The notes beneath the pieces are model-generated. The model saw only the letters and a list, made by a program, of their open reading frames with translations, made no database searches and had not been told where the DNA came from. From positions 868,001 to 932,000 of the forward strand of contig NZ_SMZY01000002.1 of the NCBI RefSeq assembly GCF_004358755.1: a DNA stretch of 64,000 nucleotides. The letters are read 5' to 3'. The position numbers and the translations under genes are program-made. The stretch comes from Peribacillus frigoritolerans. Lineage in GTDB: Bacteria > Bacillota > Bacilli > Bacillales > Bacillaceae. Below, in pieces: positions 8,466-18,400 of the stretch; within the stretch, counting starts at the first letter, position 1, and every line of letters begins with the position of its first letter.

Positions 8466-11400
8466 TATAAAAAAACAGCTTGAGAAAAAAATCCTCGTTC
8501 TCGACGGAGCGATGGGCACCATGATTCAGGATGCAAATCTATCAGCAGCTGATTTCGGCGGAGAAGAATACGAGGGCTGCAATGAATATTTAACGATTAC
8601 TGCACCAGAAGTCATCGAATCCATTCATGATGCTTACTTGAAGGCAAAAGCAGATATTATTGAAACCAACACATTTGGCGCTACTAAAATAGTCCTTGAT
8701 GAATATAATCTTGGTCACCTCGCTTTTGAATTAAATAAAAAAGCCGCGGAGATTGCAAAGAAGGCAGCTGAAAAGGTTTCAACTCCTGAATGGCCCCGTT
8801 ATGTTGCAGGCTCAATGGGCCCTACGACAAAAACACTGTCAGTCACAGGCGGAGCAACGTTTGATGAGCTTATTCAAAATTATGAGGAGCAGACACTTGG
8901 CCTCCTCGCAGGCGGCGCTGATTTGCTGCTGCTTGAAACGAGCCAGGATTTATTAAATGTGAAAGCAGGGTTTCTTGGCATTAAACGCGCCTTTGAACAA
9001 GCAGGCAAAGAAATTCCGCTGATGATTTCAGGAACGATTGAACCTATGGGAACCACGCTTGCAGGCCAGGATATTGAAGCCTTTTTCATCTCGCTTGAGC
9101 ACATGAAGCCTTTATCTGTAGGTCTTAACTGTGCAACGGGACCTGAATTTATGACCGACCATATCCGAACACTGTCAGGAATGGCTCACACGGCTGTCAG
9201 CTGCTACCCTAATGCAGGATTGCCAGATGAGGAAGGAAATTATCATGAATCACCCCGTTCTCTTGCTCAAAAAGTGAAAGGATTTGCAGAGCAGGGCTGG
9301 CTGAACATTGTAGGCGGCTGCTGCGGAACGACACCTGCACATATTACTGCCATTGCTGACGCTGTAGGTGAACTCGCCCCCCGTTCAGTTCCGGGACGCG
9401 ATCCAGCCCATACCGTATCAGGCATCGATCCGCTGATTTATGATGATTCGATGAGGCCCCTATTCGTAGGAGAACGGACTAATGTTATTGGCTCCAGAAA
9501 GTTTAAACGATTAATCGCGGAGGGGAAATTTGAAGAAGCAGCCGAAATTGCCCGTGCGCAAGTGAAAAACGGCGCACACGTTATTGATATATGTCTTGCT
9601 GATCCAGACCGCGAAGAATTAGAAGATATGGAAGCATTTATGCAGGAAATTACGAAAAAAGTAAAAGCACCGCTTGTCATCGATTCAACCGATGAGAAAG
9701 TGATTGAAAAAGCACTCTCCTATTCTCAAGGAAAAGTGATCATCAATTCAATCAACTTAGAAGATGGTGAAGAGAGATTTGACGCTGTCGTCCCTCTCAT
9801 TCACAAATATGGTGCAGCTGTTGTTGTCGGAACGATTGATGAAAAAGGAATGGCGCTTACGGCTGAGCAAAAGCTTGATATCGCCGTTCGTTCATTCGAA
9901 CTTCTGACAGAAAAACACGGACTAAATCCATCAGATATCATTTTTGACCCGCTCGTTTTCCCTGTAGGAACGGGAGACGCGCAATATATCGGCTCAGCTG
10001 AAGAAACGATAAAGGGCATACGTTTAATAAAAGAGCGATTGCCGCAATGCCTGACTATCCTTGGCGTAAGCAATGTATCATTCGGCCTCCCTCCTGTTGG
10101 ACGCGAAGTGCTGAATGCGGTCTATTTGTATCACTGTACACAGGCAGGACTGGACTACGCAATCGTCAATACAGAGAAACTTGAACGATTTGCGTCCATT
10201 CCAAAAGAGGAAATTGAAATGGCAGAAACTCTTCTTTTAAACACAAACGACGAAACATTGGCTGCCTTCACAAACCACTATAGAGGGAAAAAGAAAACGG
10301 CTAAAAAACCGGTTCAGTCTCTTCCTCTTGAGGAACGTCTTGCTCAATATGTGGTCGAAGGCACGAAAGAAGGACTTCTTGCAGATCTTGAGATTGCATT
10401 AAAAGAATACGCAGCACCGCTGGATATTATTAACGGCCCTCTAATGAAAGGTATGGCTGAGGTTGGAGAACTGTTTAATACAAACCAGCTGATTGTTGCT
10501 GAAGTACTGCAAAGCGCAGAGGTCATGAAAGCATCCGTCACCTTTTTAGAACCACACATGGAGAAAAAGGATGACAGCGGAAAAGGCAAAATTCTGCTGG
10601 CAACAGTCAAAGGTGACGTACATGATATCGGGAAAAATTTAGTCGATATCATCTTAAGCAACAATGGCTACAAGGTTGTGGATTTAGGCATAAAGGTAAC
10701 ACCCCAGGATTTGATTCTTGCGGTCAAAAAAGAAAATCCTGATATTGTAGGATTATCAGGACTTCTCGTAAAGTCTGCGCAGCAAATGGTTTTGACGGCA
10801 CAGGATTTAAAAGAAGCTGACATCTCCGTGCCAATCATGGTTGGCGGCGCTGCTTTATCCAGAAAATTTGCCGACGGAAAAATTGCACCTCAATACAGCG
10901 GTCCTGTCATTTATGCCAAAGACGCTATGGATGGACTGTCCCTTGCAAACAGGATCAGAGTGGATCCCTCTCAGTTTAAGAAAAAAGAAGCCGTTCCAGA
11001 AAGGTCCTCTGAAAAGAAAGCAACTCTTGCTGTAACTGAATTGCTGGAAAAAAGAGCAGAGCTCACACCATCTCCTTATTTTCAGCCAGAAGACTGCAAA
11101 CGGCACATTATTAAAGATATTGAACTGTCACATCTGATTCCCTACATTAACATGCAGATGCTGATCGGCCATCATCTTGGCCTAAAAGGAAAAGTAAAGG
11201 AAATGCTTAAAAATAAAGATCCAAAAGCGGTTGCCCTAAAAGAAACAATAGATGAACTTCTAAAACAGGGCTACAAGGAAAAATGGTTTCAGCCTGCAGC
11301 TGTCTATCAATTTTTCCCGGCAGAATCTGATGGCAACAATTTGCACATTCTTGATCCTGAAACGGAAAAAAGGCTGCAGACCTTTGAATTCCCAAGGCAA

Positions 11401-11877
11401 TCAAAGCTGCCGCACCGCTGTATATCAGATTATATCCGTCCTAGAGAAGATGATAAACAAAGAGATTATGTCTCCTTCTTTGCCGTAACGGCAGGTAAAA
11501 AAGTGAGGGAAATTGCCAACCGCTTTAAAGAGCAGGGTGATTACCTGAAAAGCCATGTAGTACAGGCACTGGCACTTGAGCTTGCTGAAGGTTTAGCAGA
11601 ACGGACTCACCAGCTGATCCGCGATCAATGGGGTTTTCCAGATCCTCCTGATTTCACTATGGACCAGCGCTTTTCTGCCAAATATCAAGGGCAGCGTTTT
11701 TCCTTCGGATACCCTGCCTGTCCGAATCTGGATGATCAGGCGAAATTATTCGACCTCATTGCTCCTGAAGATATAGGCGTAAACTTGACGGAAGGCTTTA
11801 TGATGGAGCCGGAAGCTTCTGTTACGGCAATTGTTGTTGCTCATCCTGAAGCAAGATATTTCAATGTATTGAACTAA
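8458..11877 (+). CDS. metH: Cobalamin-dependent methionine synthase MetH
   Basis: The 1139-residue, four-module enzyme transfers a methyl group from 5-methyl-THF to homocysteine. Module 1 (residues 1-310) has the zinc site GLNCATGP and [10 protein letters not shown]. Module 2 (about 335-600) is the pterin domain, with [17 protein letters not shown]. Module 3 (about 620-860) is the B12 domain, with [11 protein letters not shown] supplying the histidine that binds cobalt. Module 4 (about 880-1139) is the SAM-dependent reactivation domain, with FSFGYPACP. The start ATG 8458 is preceded by GAAAGGAAG and lies inside the end of yitJ. The pair forms one S-box operon making the methyl donor and using it. 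All domains look intact. Confidence 0.96.
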   Translation: MSDIKKQLEKKILVLDGAMGTMIQDANLSAADFGGEEYEGCNEYLTITAPEVIESIHDAYLKAKADIIETNTFGATKIVLDEYNLGHLAFELNKKAAEIAKKAAEKVSTPEWPRYVAGSMGPTTKTLSVTGGATFDELIQNYEEQTLGLLAGGADLLLLETSQDLLNVKAGFLGIKRAFEQAGKEIPLMISGTIEPMGTTLAGQDIEAFFISLEHMKPLSVGLNCATGPEFMTDHIRTLSGMAHTAVSCYPNAGLPDEEGNYHESPRSLAQKVKGFAEQGWLNIVGGCCGTTPAHITAIADAVGELAPRSVPGRDPAHTVSGIDPLIYDDSMRPLFVGERTNVIGSRKFKRLIAEGKFEEAAEIARAQVKNGAHVIDICLADPDREELEDMEAFMQEITKKVKAPLVIDSTDEKVIEKALSYSQGKVIINSINLEDGEERFDAVVPLIHKYGAAVVVGTIDEKGMALTAEQKLDIAVRSFELLTEKHGLNPSDIIFDPLVFPVGTGDAQYIGSAEETIKGIRLIKERLPQCLTILGVSNVSFGLPPVGREVLNAVYLYHCTQAGLDYAIVNTEKLERFASIPKEEIEMAETLLLNTNDETLAAFTNHYRGKKKTAKKPVQSLPLEERLAQYVVEGTKEGLLADLEIALKEYAAPLDIINGPLMKGMAEVGELFNTNQLIVAEVLQSAEVMKASVTFLEPHMEKKDDSGKGKILLATVKGDVHDIGKNLVDIILSNNGYKVVDLGIKVTPQDLILAVKKENPDIVGLSGLLVKSAQQMVLTAQDLKEADISVPIMVGGAALSRKFADGKIAPQYSGPVIYAKDAMDGLSLANRIRVDPSQFKKKEAVPERSSEKKATLAVTELLEKRAELTPSPYFQPEDCKRHIIKDIELSHLIPYINMQMLIGHHLGLKGKVKEMLKNKDPKAVALKETIDELLKQGYKEKWFQPAAVYQFFPAESDGNNLHILDPETEKRLQTFEFPRQSKLPHRCISDYIRPREDDKQRDYVSFFAVTAGKKVREIANRFKEQGDYLKSHVVQALALELAEGLAERTHQLIRDQWGFPDPPDFTMDQRFSAKYQGQRFSFGYPACPNLDDQAKLFDLIAPEDIGVNLTEGFMMEPEASVTAIVVAHPEARYFNVLN

Positions 11878-11901
11878 AACTTCGGTTTTAGTTCTTTTTT
11901 T
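11872..11901 (+). terminator. Terminator of yitJ-metH
   Basis: Stem AACTAAAAC/GTTTTAGTT closed by a UUCG tetraloop, then C and T7. The metH stop codon lies within the 5' arm. Confidence 0.93.
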
Positions 11902-11915
11902 ATAGAAATTTTCAT

Positions 11916-11942
11916 GTTTCATCCCAAACACATAGGGAATAT
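11916..11942 (+). promoter_or_regulatory. SigB-like general-stress promoter before the SDR gene
   Basis: GTTTCA (11916-11921), 13 bases, then GGGAAT (11935-11940). This fits the SigB pattern GTTTAA-N12-15-GGGWAT with one -35 mismatch. It lies about 75 bases before the SDR start. Confidence 0.5.
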
Positions 11943-12015
11943 ATTCTAAATAACAGCTACATATTCAACAACCTTTTCACCATACTAATCAAGATTAAAC
12001 CTTGGAGGGATTTGG

Positions 12016-12885
12016 ATGAGTCAAGATAGTCAAAGCAAAAAAACGATGCCGGCACAGCATCAGGATGTTCAGCCGGGACATGAGAACTTAATGAACCCGC
12101 AGCCTGAGTTTGATGCACTTCAATATAAGGGCAGTGAAAAGCTGCTTGATAAGGTGGCTATTATTACAGGCGGAGATTCTGGTATTGGACGGGCAGTTGC
12201 TGTCCATTATGCAAAAGAAGGCGCTGATGTCGTCATTTCATATTTGGACGAGCATGAGGATGCTAATGAAACAAAACGTCTTGTTGAACAGGAAGGCCGC
12301 AAATGCATTCTGATGCCGGGAGATATTGGAGAAGAATCATTCTGCGGACAAATCGTATCTGAAACCGTGGGTCAGCTTGGAAAAATTGATATTCTTGTTA
12401 ATAACGCAGCAGAACAGCATCCCCAGGCAGGCATTGAGGAGATCTCAAAAGAACAGCTTGAACGGACGTTTAAAACAAACATATTCTCTTTCTTTTACAT
12501 GACAAAAGCTGCCCTTCCGCATATGAAACAAGGCAGCAGCATTATCAATACATCTTCTATTACAGCCTATGCAGGAAACGACCAGCTGATCGATTATTCA
12601 TCAACGAAAGGCGCTATTACAGCCTTTACCCGATCTCTTTCCGCGTCTCTTGTTAAAAAAGGCATTCGGGTAAACGGAGTAGCTCCAGGTCCAATCTGGA
12701 CTCCGCTGATTCCATCTACCTTCGATGCAGAGAAAGTTTCAGAATTTGGAGCAGACACGCCTATGGGACGTCCCGGTCAGCCAGACGAACTTGCACCAAG
12801 CTACGTTTTCCTTGCAAGCAATGATTCAACGTATATTACAGGCCAGATGATACATGTAAATGGCGGAAAAATCATTAACGGATAA
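12016..12885 (+). CDS. SDR family NAD(P)-dependent oxidoreductase (YhdF/YdaD-like)
   Basis: The 289-residue short-chain dehydrogenase has the cofactor motif ITGGDSGIGRAVA near residues 50-62, NNAAEQHP near 133-140, and the catalytic Ser...Tyr-x3-Lys (TSSITAYAG followed by DYSSTKGAI) near 178-199. The polar N-terminal extension of about 40 residues (HQDVQPGHENLMNPQPEF) is typical of the general-stress SDRs YdaD, YhdF and YhxC of bacilli; the substrate is unknown. TTGGAGGG precedes the ATG. A SigB-like promoter upstream agrees with a stress role. Confidence 0.9.
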   Translation: MSQDSQSKKTMPAQHQDVQPGHENLMNPQPEFDALQYKGSEKLLDKVAIITGGDSGIGRAVAVHYAKEGADVVISYLDEHEDANETKRLVEQEGRKCILMPGDIGEESFCGQIVSETVGQLGKIDILVNNAAEQHPQAGIEEISKEQLERTFKTNIFSFFYMTKAALPHMKQGSSIINTSSITAYAGNDQLIDYSSTKGAITAFTRSLSASLVKKGIRVNGVAPGPIWTPLIPSTFDAEKVSEFGADTPMGRPGQPDELAPSYVFLASNDSTYITGQMIHVNGGKIING

Positions 12886-12895
12886 ACCTATTTTC

Positions 12896-12934
12896 AAAAC
12901 GTCCTGAATTTGCGGATTCATGGCGTTTTTTTGT
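12896..12934 (+). terminator. Probable terminator after the SDR gene
   Basis: Imperfect hairpin AAAACGTCCTGAAT/ATTCATGGCGTTTT followed by more T residues. Confidence 0.6.
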
Positions 12935-13030
12935 GTGTAAAATTTTATTTTTCGCTTCATATAAATGTGTGAATGACCGCTACTTTTTTGAAAGCGCATA
13001 CATATAATGTATCAGAAAGGGGTGAAAATC

Positions 13031-13213
13031 ATGGATCGATTAATTTTCTTGTTCTTGGCTGCTATTCTTGCCGGCTTTGCTTTACTTGAACTGTCATTAC
13101 CTGCATTCTTAGCTTTCTTAGCGCCTTTTATCACTTTCGTTGGCACTTTAGCCATTTTAGTATTTTCTTTTGTACTAATCTTTAAAGCATTCAAAGCTTT
13201 ATTTAAAAAATAG
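13031..13213 (+). CDS. Small hydrophobic membrane protein (60 aa), unknown
   Basis: The 60-residue product begins MDRLIFLFLAAILAGFALLE and consists of two hydrophobic helices (about 3-23 and 27-52) ending in a lysine-rich tail KAFKALFKK, so it should sit in the membrane with the C-terminus inside. AAAGGGGTGA nine bases upstream fixes the ATG. I do not recognise the family. Upstream, CATACATATA near 12997 faintly resembles a sporulation-sigma -10 element, without a convincing -35. It has its own terminator and so is a separate transcript. Confidence 0.65.
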   Translation: MDRLIFLFLAAILAGFALLELSLPAFLAFLAPFITFVGTLAILVFSFVLIFKAFKALFKK

Positions 13214-13218
13214 CAGGG

Positions 13219-13247
13219 AACCGGCAAGATTATTTGCCGGTTTTTTT
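13219..13247 (+). terminator. Terminator after the small membrane protein
   Basis: Stem AACCGGCAA/TTGCCGGTT, six-base loop, then a T-run. Confidence 0.9.
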
Positions 13248-13373
13248 AGTGTGTATTTCACTTTACGCTGCCGCAGGCCATAAATAGGCTAACATAATTC
13301 TTCCTCCGGCATACCTTAATTTTGAGACATGAAAATGCTCATCAACAAGATTTAAAAATAGGAGGAATTTTTA

Positions 13374-13511
13374 ATGGGTAAAGACGGAGGAAATTGCGGT
13401 GGCGGCTATAATAGCGGTTTCGCATTAATTATCGTATTGTTTATTTTATTGATTATCATCGGTGCTTCTTTTGTAGGCGGCGCTGGATACGGCGGACACG
13501 GCTACTGCTAA
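13374..13511 (+). CDS. YjcZ family sporulation protein (45 aa)
   Basis: The 45-residue product has a Gly-rich start [18 protein letters not shown], a single hydrophobic helix, [18 protein letters not shown], and a Gly/His/Tyr tail AGYGGHGYC. This is the YjcZ/SscA layout of small spore-associated proteins in bacilli. AGGAGGAA precedes the ATG by seven bases. SscA in B. subtilis contributes to spore-coat assembly; the role here is by analogy. Confidence 0.88.
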   Translation: MGKDGGNCGGGYNSGFALIIVLFILLIIIGASFVGGAGYGGHGYC

Positions 13512-13519
13512 TGACAAAT

Positions 13520-13551
13520 GAACGGCTTGCTTCATAAGCAAGCCGTTTCTA
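13520..13551. terminator. Terminator after the yjcZ-like gene
   Basis: Perfect 12-bp stem AACGGCTTGCTT/AAGCAAGCCGTT with loop CAT and a short T-run. Confidence 0.88.
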
Positions 13552-13557
13552 AATACA

Positions 13558-13592
13558 TAAAAAACGCATGAATTCTTTAGAATCCATGCGCT
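13558..13592 (-). terminator. Terminator of ppaC
   Basis: Leftward hairpin CGCATGGATTC/GAATTCATGCG with loop TAAA, ending in T6. Confidence 0.85.
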
Positions 13593-13597
13593 TAAAC

Positions 13598-14536
13598 TTA
13601 AACTTGTGCACTTGTCAAAATGTCCGTAATAACAGGTACGATTTGTTTTTTGCGGGAAACTACGCCTTTTAAAACAGCTGTGTTGTCCACAAGTTTCACA
13701 TCATATGCCTGTTCTACAGCACGTGTTTCGCGTCCAAGAGCGAGTGCTACGGAATCATTGATTAAAATATCCGTTACGACAAAAATGAATAAATCTAATT
13801 CTTTTTCAGCGATAACAGCGGAAATCAAGGCTTCAATCTCTTCTTTATGAACGAGTACATCGTTTGGATCTACTGCATTTACTTGTGCAATCTCTACTTT
13901 ATAGTTGCCCATAGAAAATTCCTTTGCATCAAGTGAAATCAGCTCAGCCACTGTTTTGTCGCTTAAGTCAGCACCTGCTTTAAGCATATCTAGACCGTAG
14001 ACCTCGGGATCAACTCCTGCAATTTCAGCTAATTCACGTGCAGCTGCTACATCCTGATCTGTGCATGTAGGCGATTTAAACAATAGTGAATCTGAAATAA
14101 TCGCAGAAAGCATTATTCCTGCAATTTCTTTAGGAATGCTGACACCATTTTCTTTGTACAATTTGTTTAAAATGGTAGCTGTGCAGCCTACTGGCTCTGC
14201 ACGATAATACAACGGATCGCTTGTTTCAAAATTGGCAATGCGATGGTGATCAATCACTTCAAGCACTCGAACATCATCAATGTCACTCACACTTTGCTGG
14301 CGCTCATTATGGTCGACTAAAATAACCTGGCTGACTTCATTTGCCACTGTTTCTACAAAGCGGGGAGTTTCAATCCCAAAAGCAGTTAAAGCGAACTGAG
14401 TTTCACCGTTGATTTCGCCTAAGCGCACAGGCTCAGCATTTAAACCAAGCTTTGTTTTAAGATCAGCATACGCAATGGCAGAGCATATTGTATCTGTATC
14501 GGGATTTTTATGACCAAAGATTAAGACTTTTTCCAT
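13598..14536 (-). CDS. ppaC: Manganese-dependent inorganic pyrophosphatase (family II)
   Basis: The 312-residue cytoplasmic enzyme splits pyrophosphate and belongs to the DHH superfamily. Metal-binding motifs are [17 protein letters not shown] (residues 8-24), LVDHNE near 73-78 and VIDHHRI near 95-101. The C-terminal domain ends with [10 protein letters not shown], which carries the Arg/Lys phosphate-binding residues. It has no CBS insert, so it is the short form. AAAGGAG lies upstream of the ATG. It is transcribed alone. Confidence 0.96.
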   Translation of the reverse strand: MEKVLIFGHKNPDTDTICSAIAYADLKTKLGLNAEPVRLGEINGETQFALTAFGIETPRFVETVANEVSQVILVDHNERQQSVSDIDDVRVLEVIDHHRIANFETSDPLYYRAEPVGCTATILNKLYKENGVSIPKEIAGIMLSAIISDSLLFKSPTCTDQDVAAARELAEIAGVDPEVYGLDMLKAGADLSDKTVAELISLDAKEFSMGNYKVEIAQVNAVDPNDVLVHKEEIEALISAVIAEKELDLFIFVVTDILINDSVALALGRETRAVEQAYDVKLVDNTAVLKGVVSRKKQIVPVITDILTSAQV

Positions 14537-14682
14537 CTAAAAAAACTCCTTTGCTGTTAATACTCTAGAATTTTTGCCGCATCAAGGGGCGTATATTTTC
14601 TTATTTTAACAGAAAATTGTGCCGTTCACTGTCTTATTTTTAAAAGTTTATTAAAGATACACCTTATTATTAACCGTTTTGC

Positions 14683-15462
14683 TTACTTTTTCAAGTACGA
14701 CCTTATGATGGCATGCAGCTTCTGCTTTTCATGAGGCGGAATGGATTCTGAAAGTCTGGCTGCAGCTAATGGCAGCTCCCACTCATAAAGCTCTTCAGCA
14801 GTGAAGGAACGATATTTTTTATACTCTCGAATATACAGCTTGCACATCCATTTTCGGATGAACCCCATAATTGCATCATTAGTCTTCAATCCGCCAAACC
14901 TCAAAATTAGAATAGTCCGAGCAAGGTCAGCCATAGGATGCCCGCACACCGCATCAGCCCAATCAATCACTACAGGATTACCGTCAGAGATTAAAATATT
15001 ATCAGGGTGAAAATCCGCGTGACAAAGCTGTTTTCCTGAGGAAAGACAAACTAAATGGTCTAATATCGCTGTCTTTTCTGCATCTGGAAGACTACAAGCA
15101 TGGATTTTCATTTCAATAGAACTCTTCTGGGTTTTTAGAGATTCTGCCGATTTTTCATGGATACTTGCATGAAGCCTTGCCATCATCTTTAAACTTCGAA
15201 TGGCAGCTTTAGGACTTTTCATCATTTCAGATGTTAATGGATTGCCCGCTGCTTTTTCAAAGACAATCCCTTCTTTACCGTCAATGGTCACAATCTCATA
15301 AGCTTTTGGAACGCTGATTCCACATTCAGTCAAGTACCTATTCACTTCAAATTCGTAATGAATATTTGTTGAATCATATCTATACATTTTAACAGCCTTA
15401 TCTTTTCCGTAAGAATACGTAATGGCTGTAGAGCCTTCGCCGATTATATCCATCTCATTCAA
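14683..15462 (-). CDS. APH-fold phosphotransferase (aminoglycoside/choline kinase-like)
   Basis: The 259-residue protein has a glycine-rich N-lobe (IGEGSTAITYSYG, 7-19), the lysine in DKAVKMY, a Brenner-type catalytic loop LCHADFHPDNIL near 166-177, and the metal-binding VVIDWADA near 185-192. These features are complete, so it should be an active small-molecule kinase of the APH family. The substrate is unknown; nothing points to antibiotic resistance. The start is TTG 15462 or ATG 15453, only 2 or 11 bases after the stop of the giant TPR gene and without a good Shine-Dalgarno, which suggests translation coupled to that gene. Confidence 0.85.
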   Translation of the reverse strand: MNEMDIIGEGSTAITYSYGKDKAVKMYRYDSTNIHYEFEVNRYLTECGISVPKAYEIVTIDGKEGIVFEKAAGNPLTSEMMKSPKAAIRSLKMMARLHASIHEKSAESLKTQKSSIEMKIHACSLPDAEKTAILDHLVCLSSGKQLCHADFHPDNILISDGNPVVIDWADAVCGHPMADLARTILILRFGGLKTNDAIMGFIRKWMCKLYIREYKKYRSFTAEELYEWELPLAAARLSESIPPHEKQKLHAIIRSYLKK

Positions 15463-15464
15463 TA

Positions 15465-18400
15465 TTATCGTTTCAGCAGCGGATTCTTCGGAAAATATCC
15501 CGCTTCTTTCAACGATTCTAAATCTTCGTCATCCTCTGCCATCTCAGTGAAAACAAATTCTTCATCAAGCTCATAAAGAGCTTCCAGCTGCCCGGCAGAT
15601 TCTTTGTACCTGCCCAAAGTTGAAAGATAACAAGCCCTGTTATACAAACTGATTAAATCCTCGGGCTCTATTGAGACAGCTTTCTCAACTGCTTCAAGTG
15701 CTGGTTGTAGTTTATTTTGATGTCGATAAATCAGTCCGAGCTGATTATAATTGTCATGATTATCCGGATTAAGAGTGATTGCATGTTGGATCGCTTCTTC
15801 TGCTTTGCTGTACTGTTCTATAGCTTCATAGACTCTGGCCAAGTGGAAGTATCCTTTTTCAACAGCAGGCTCAATTTTCACTGCACGCATGAGAGCTTGT
15901 TCTGATTCTTCAAATTCTTCAAGTTCAAGCAAGGCCATTCCAAGAACAACGAGATAATCGGGATCCTCGTTTTCTTCAAGTAGTGTTTCAATAAGGCTGC
16001 ATGCCCCTGACAAGTACTTAACAGCTTTTTTCTCTGGGACATTTCCGAATTCATTTATATAAAGAACAGCTAGCCTATAGACAACGTCAGGCTCCCACTG
16101 ATAGCGGAGCCACTGCTCCAGAATTTTAATCGCATCTTCCGCCAATCCTGCATCCAAATGAAATTCGACATACCACATAACAGCTGTAACATTCTCCCGG
16201 TCATGTTTCAATGCCTCTTCATACAGGCCAATCAGTGTTCCAAATTTCAGGCTCATCTTCGAAAAATTCGTGAACCGCTTCAGCCATCCTTTTTGTTCTT
16301 CCATCTCTTCATAAGCATCACGCATGGATTGCATTTGCCGCTCATATGCAGCAGCTGCGTTCATGAAGACAATGCTTTTTTCTTCATCAGAAAGCTTCAT
16401 TTTTTTAATTTCATTATCAAGTTTATGCATGGACTTTGTACCAAGCATCACTTCCATCCACGTTTCATATAGTTGCTTATTCTCTTGGTTTTCCATAATC
16501 AGTGTGAGGAGCTGGGATTTTGCTTGTTTCATTTTTCCCTGCTTGATCCAGAGCTTAACTTGATGATGAAGGATTTGGAATTGAGCTGGCGCAAGTTCAA
16601 ATGCTTTGTTCAAATTTTCTTCTTCTTCTTTCAAATTTCCAAGCTTTCCATGAATATGGGCAAGGGCATCATAGAGGAAGGCCTTTTCAACATTTACACT
16701 CATTAGAAGTTCTTTAAATGCTTCAATTTCCGGCTGGAATTCAAGAACCTCGAGCAGAGCTTCGACAGAAGCACAATAAGGGTCCACTTTAAATGCAGAC
16801 ATCAGGTATTTCTTTTCTGATTTCCTGTCCTCTCTGGCATTTGCGATACCCGCAAGGTCAAGCATCGCCTGCTCATGTGCAGGATCAAGCTCAAGCACCC
16901 GTTTGTACTGTTTTTCTGCCTCTCCATAATCTTCTTGTTTAAAAGCAATCTCCCCAAGCCGGTAAAACGGAAGAATATCATCCTTCTTTAAGGCAATGGC
17001 CTGTTTTAAATACTGCTTGGCCTTTTCTAAAAGACCATGGGACTCATATAAACAGCCGATATAGCTGATCAGAAGAAATTCGTCTATTTCTCCTTCTCTT
17101 ATGCTTTCTAAAAATTCAAGTCCGCGGCGTGAGTATGGCGTTTCAGATACGAGATCAACATAAATCTCGATTGCTTCCCCAATATTAGCATCCGCATATA
17201 AAATTCCTTTTTCTACATAAGAAAGCGCGAGATCCATATGTGAGTCTTTTTCTTTCATTTCTGCACTTGCGGCGAACATCAGCTTTCCTGCGTTGATAAG
17301 AAATTCACTGTCTTCTTGAAATTGTTCAAAATAGCGGTGAATTGCCTTGAAAAATTGATCTCTTTTTCCTTCCTCTTTATAAAGAGCGGCAAGGGAAATA
17401 CGTGCATACACATCTTTCGGATCGAACGCTTCAGCCTGCATATAAAATTGCCTTGCTTGTTCAAGTTCCAAAGCACGTACAGATAAATCTCCCGCTTCAT
17501 GGAGGAGCATCTGCTTGTCTTCGGCAGCTGCAATCCCCTGTTCAAGAATCTCCTTCGCTTTAGAAACATCCTCGTAATCGATTTCGTAAAGTTCTGAAAG
17601 CTCTTTATATGCAAGCGGTACTTCCGGTTCGAGTGCGATTGCAGTCTGAAATCCTCTTCTTGCAAGCTTACTTCTTCCTAATTCTTTATCGCACCTTGCC
17701 CGCTGATACCATACATACCCGTCCTCCTTCTCAATTTTCAAGTATGAGTGGAACAGATTTCTGGCTTTTTCATACTCGTTCATTTCCATTAAAATAATTC
17801 CATGGTTAATCAGTGAAAAAGCATCATCTTCATTGATATCCATCGCAATCTCTGAATATCTCAAAGCTTCCTGAGCGCGGTCTCGATTGAGTTCAGTCAG
17901 CGCGAGGTATCCCCATAGGATATGATCATCCGGTTCCGATTTCAAGGCTTCCGCAAATGCCTCAAATGCACCGTCATAATCATCCTTGTTATAGCTTAAT
18001 CTGCCTTTCGCATACCAATATGTCGCCAAATACTGTTTAAAAGGAAGCTGCTCCAAGTACTCCATGGCTCGTTCATTGTTTTTCACGCTGAAATAAGCCA
18101 TGGCAGCAGACAGACTGCGGTATTCAGATTCCTTAGAATGCTCAAAAACATACATGGCAGCTGCATCCAGAATTTCTTCTGCCACAATTCCGGGAAGATA
18201 TTTAATGACATAGGCTGAGACAGCCATAAGGTGAAGATTTTCTTTCAGAAGGGCTTGCTCAGCATCACTCAGCTGCTTGTTCGAGACCTCGGTCATCGAA
18301 AAGAGCTTAACTGCTAATTCGTGTTCATTTATAGATAGTACATTCAATTTTCCAGCTTCTTTTTCAGGAAGCACCGCTAAAGATAAGACCCCATTGTTCC

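Noticed and set aside
12990-13010. SigE/SigK promoter before the small membrane protein
   Set aside because: The -10-like CATACATATA is present but no -35 fits at the right distance for either factor.
14683-15462. Aminoglycoside resistance kinase
   Set aside because: Only the general APH fold is seen. The gene is coupled to a housekeeping-like TPR gene and has no mobile-element context.
17279-17665. 128-codon leftward frame
   Set aside because: It is a shadow frame inside the giant TPR gene, without a ribosome site or recognisable features.
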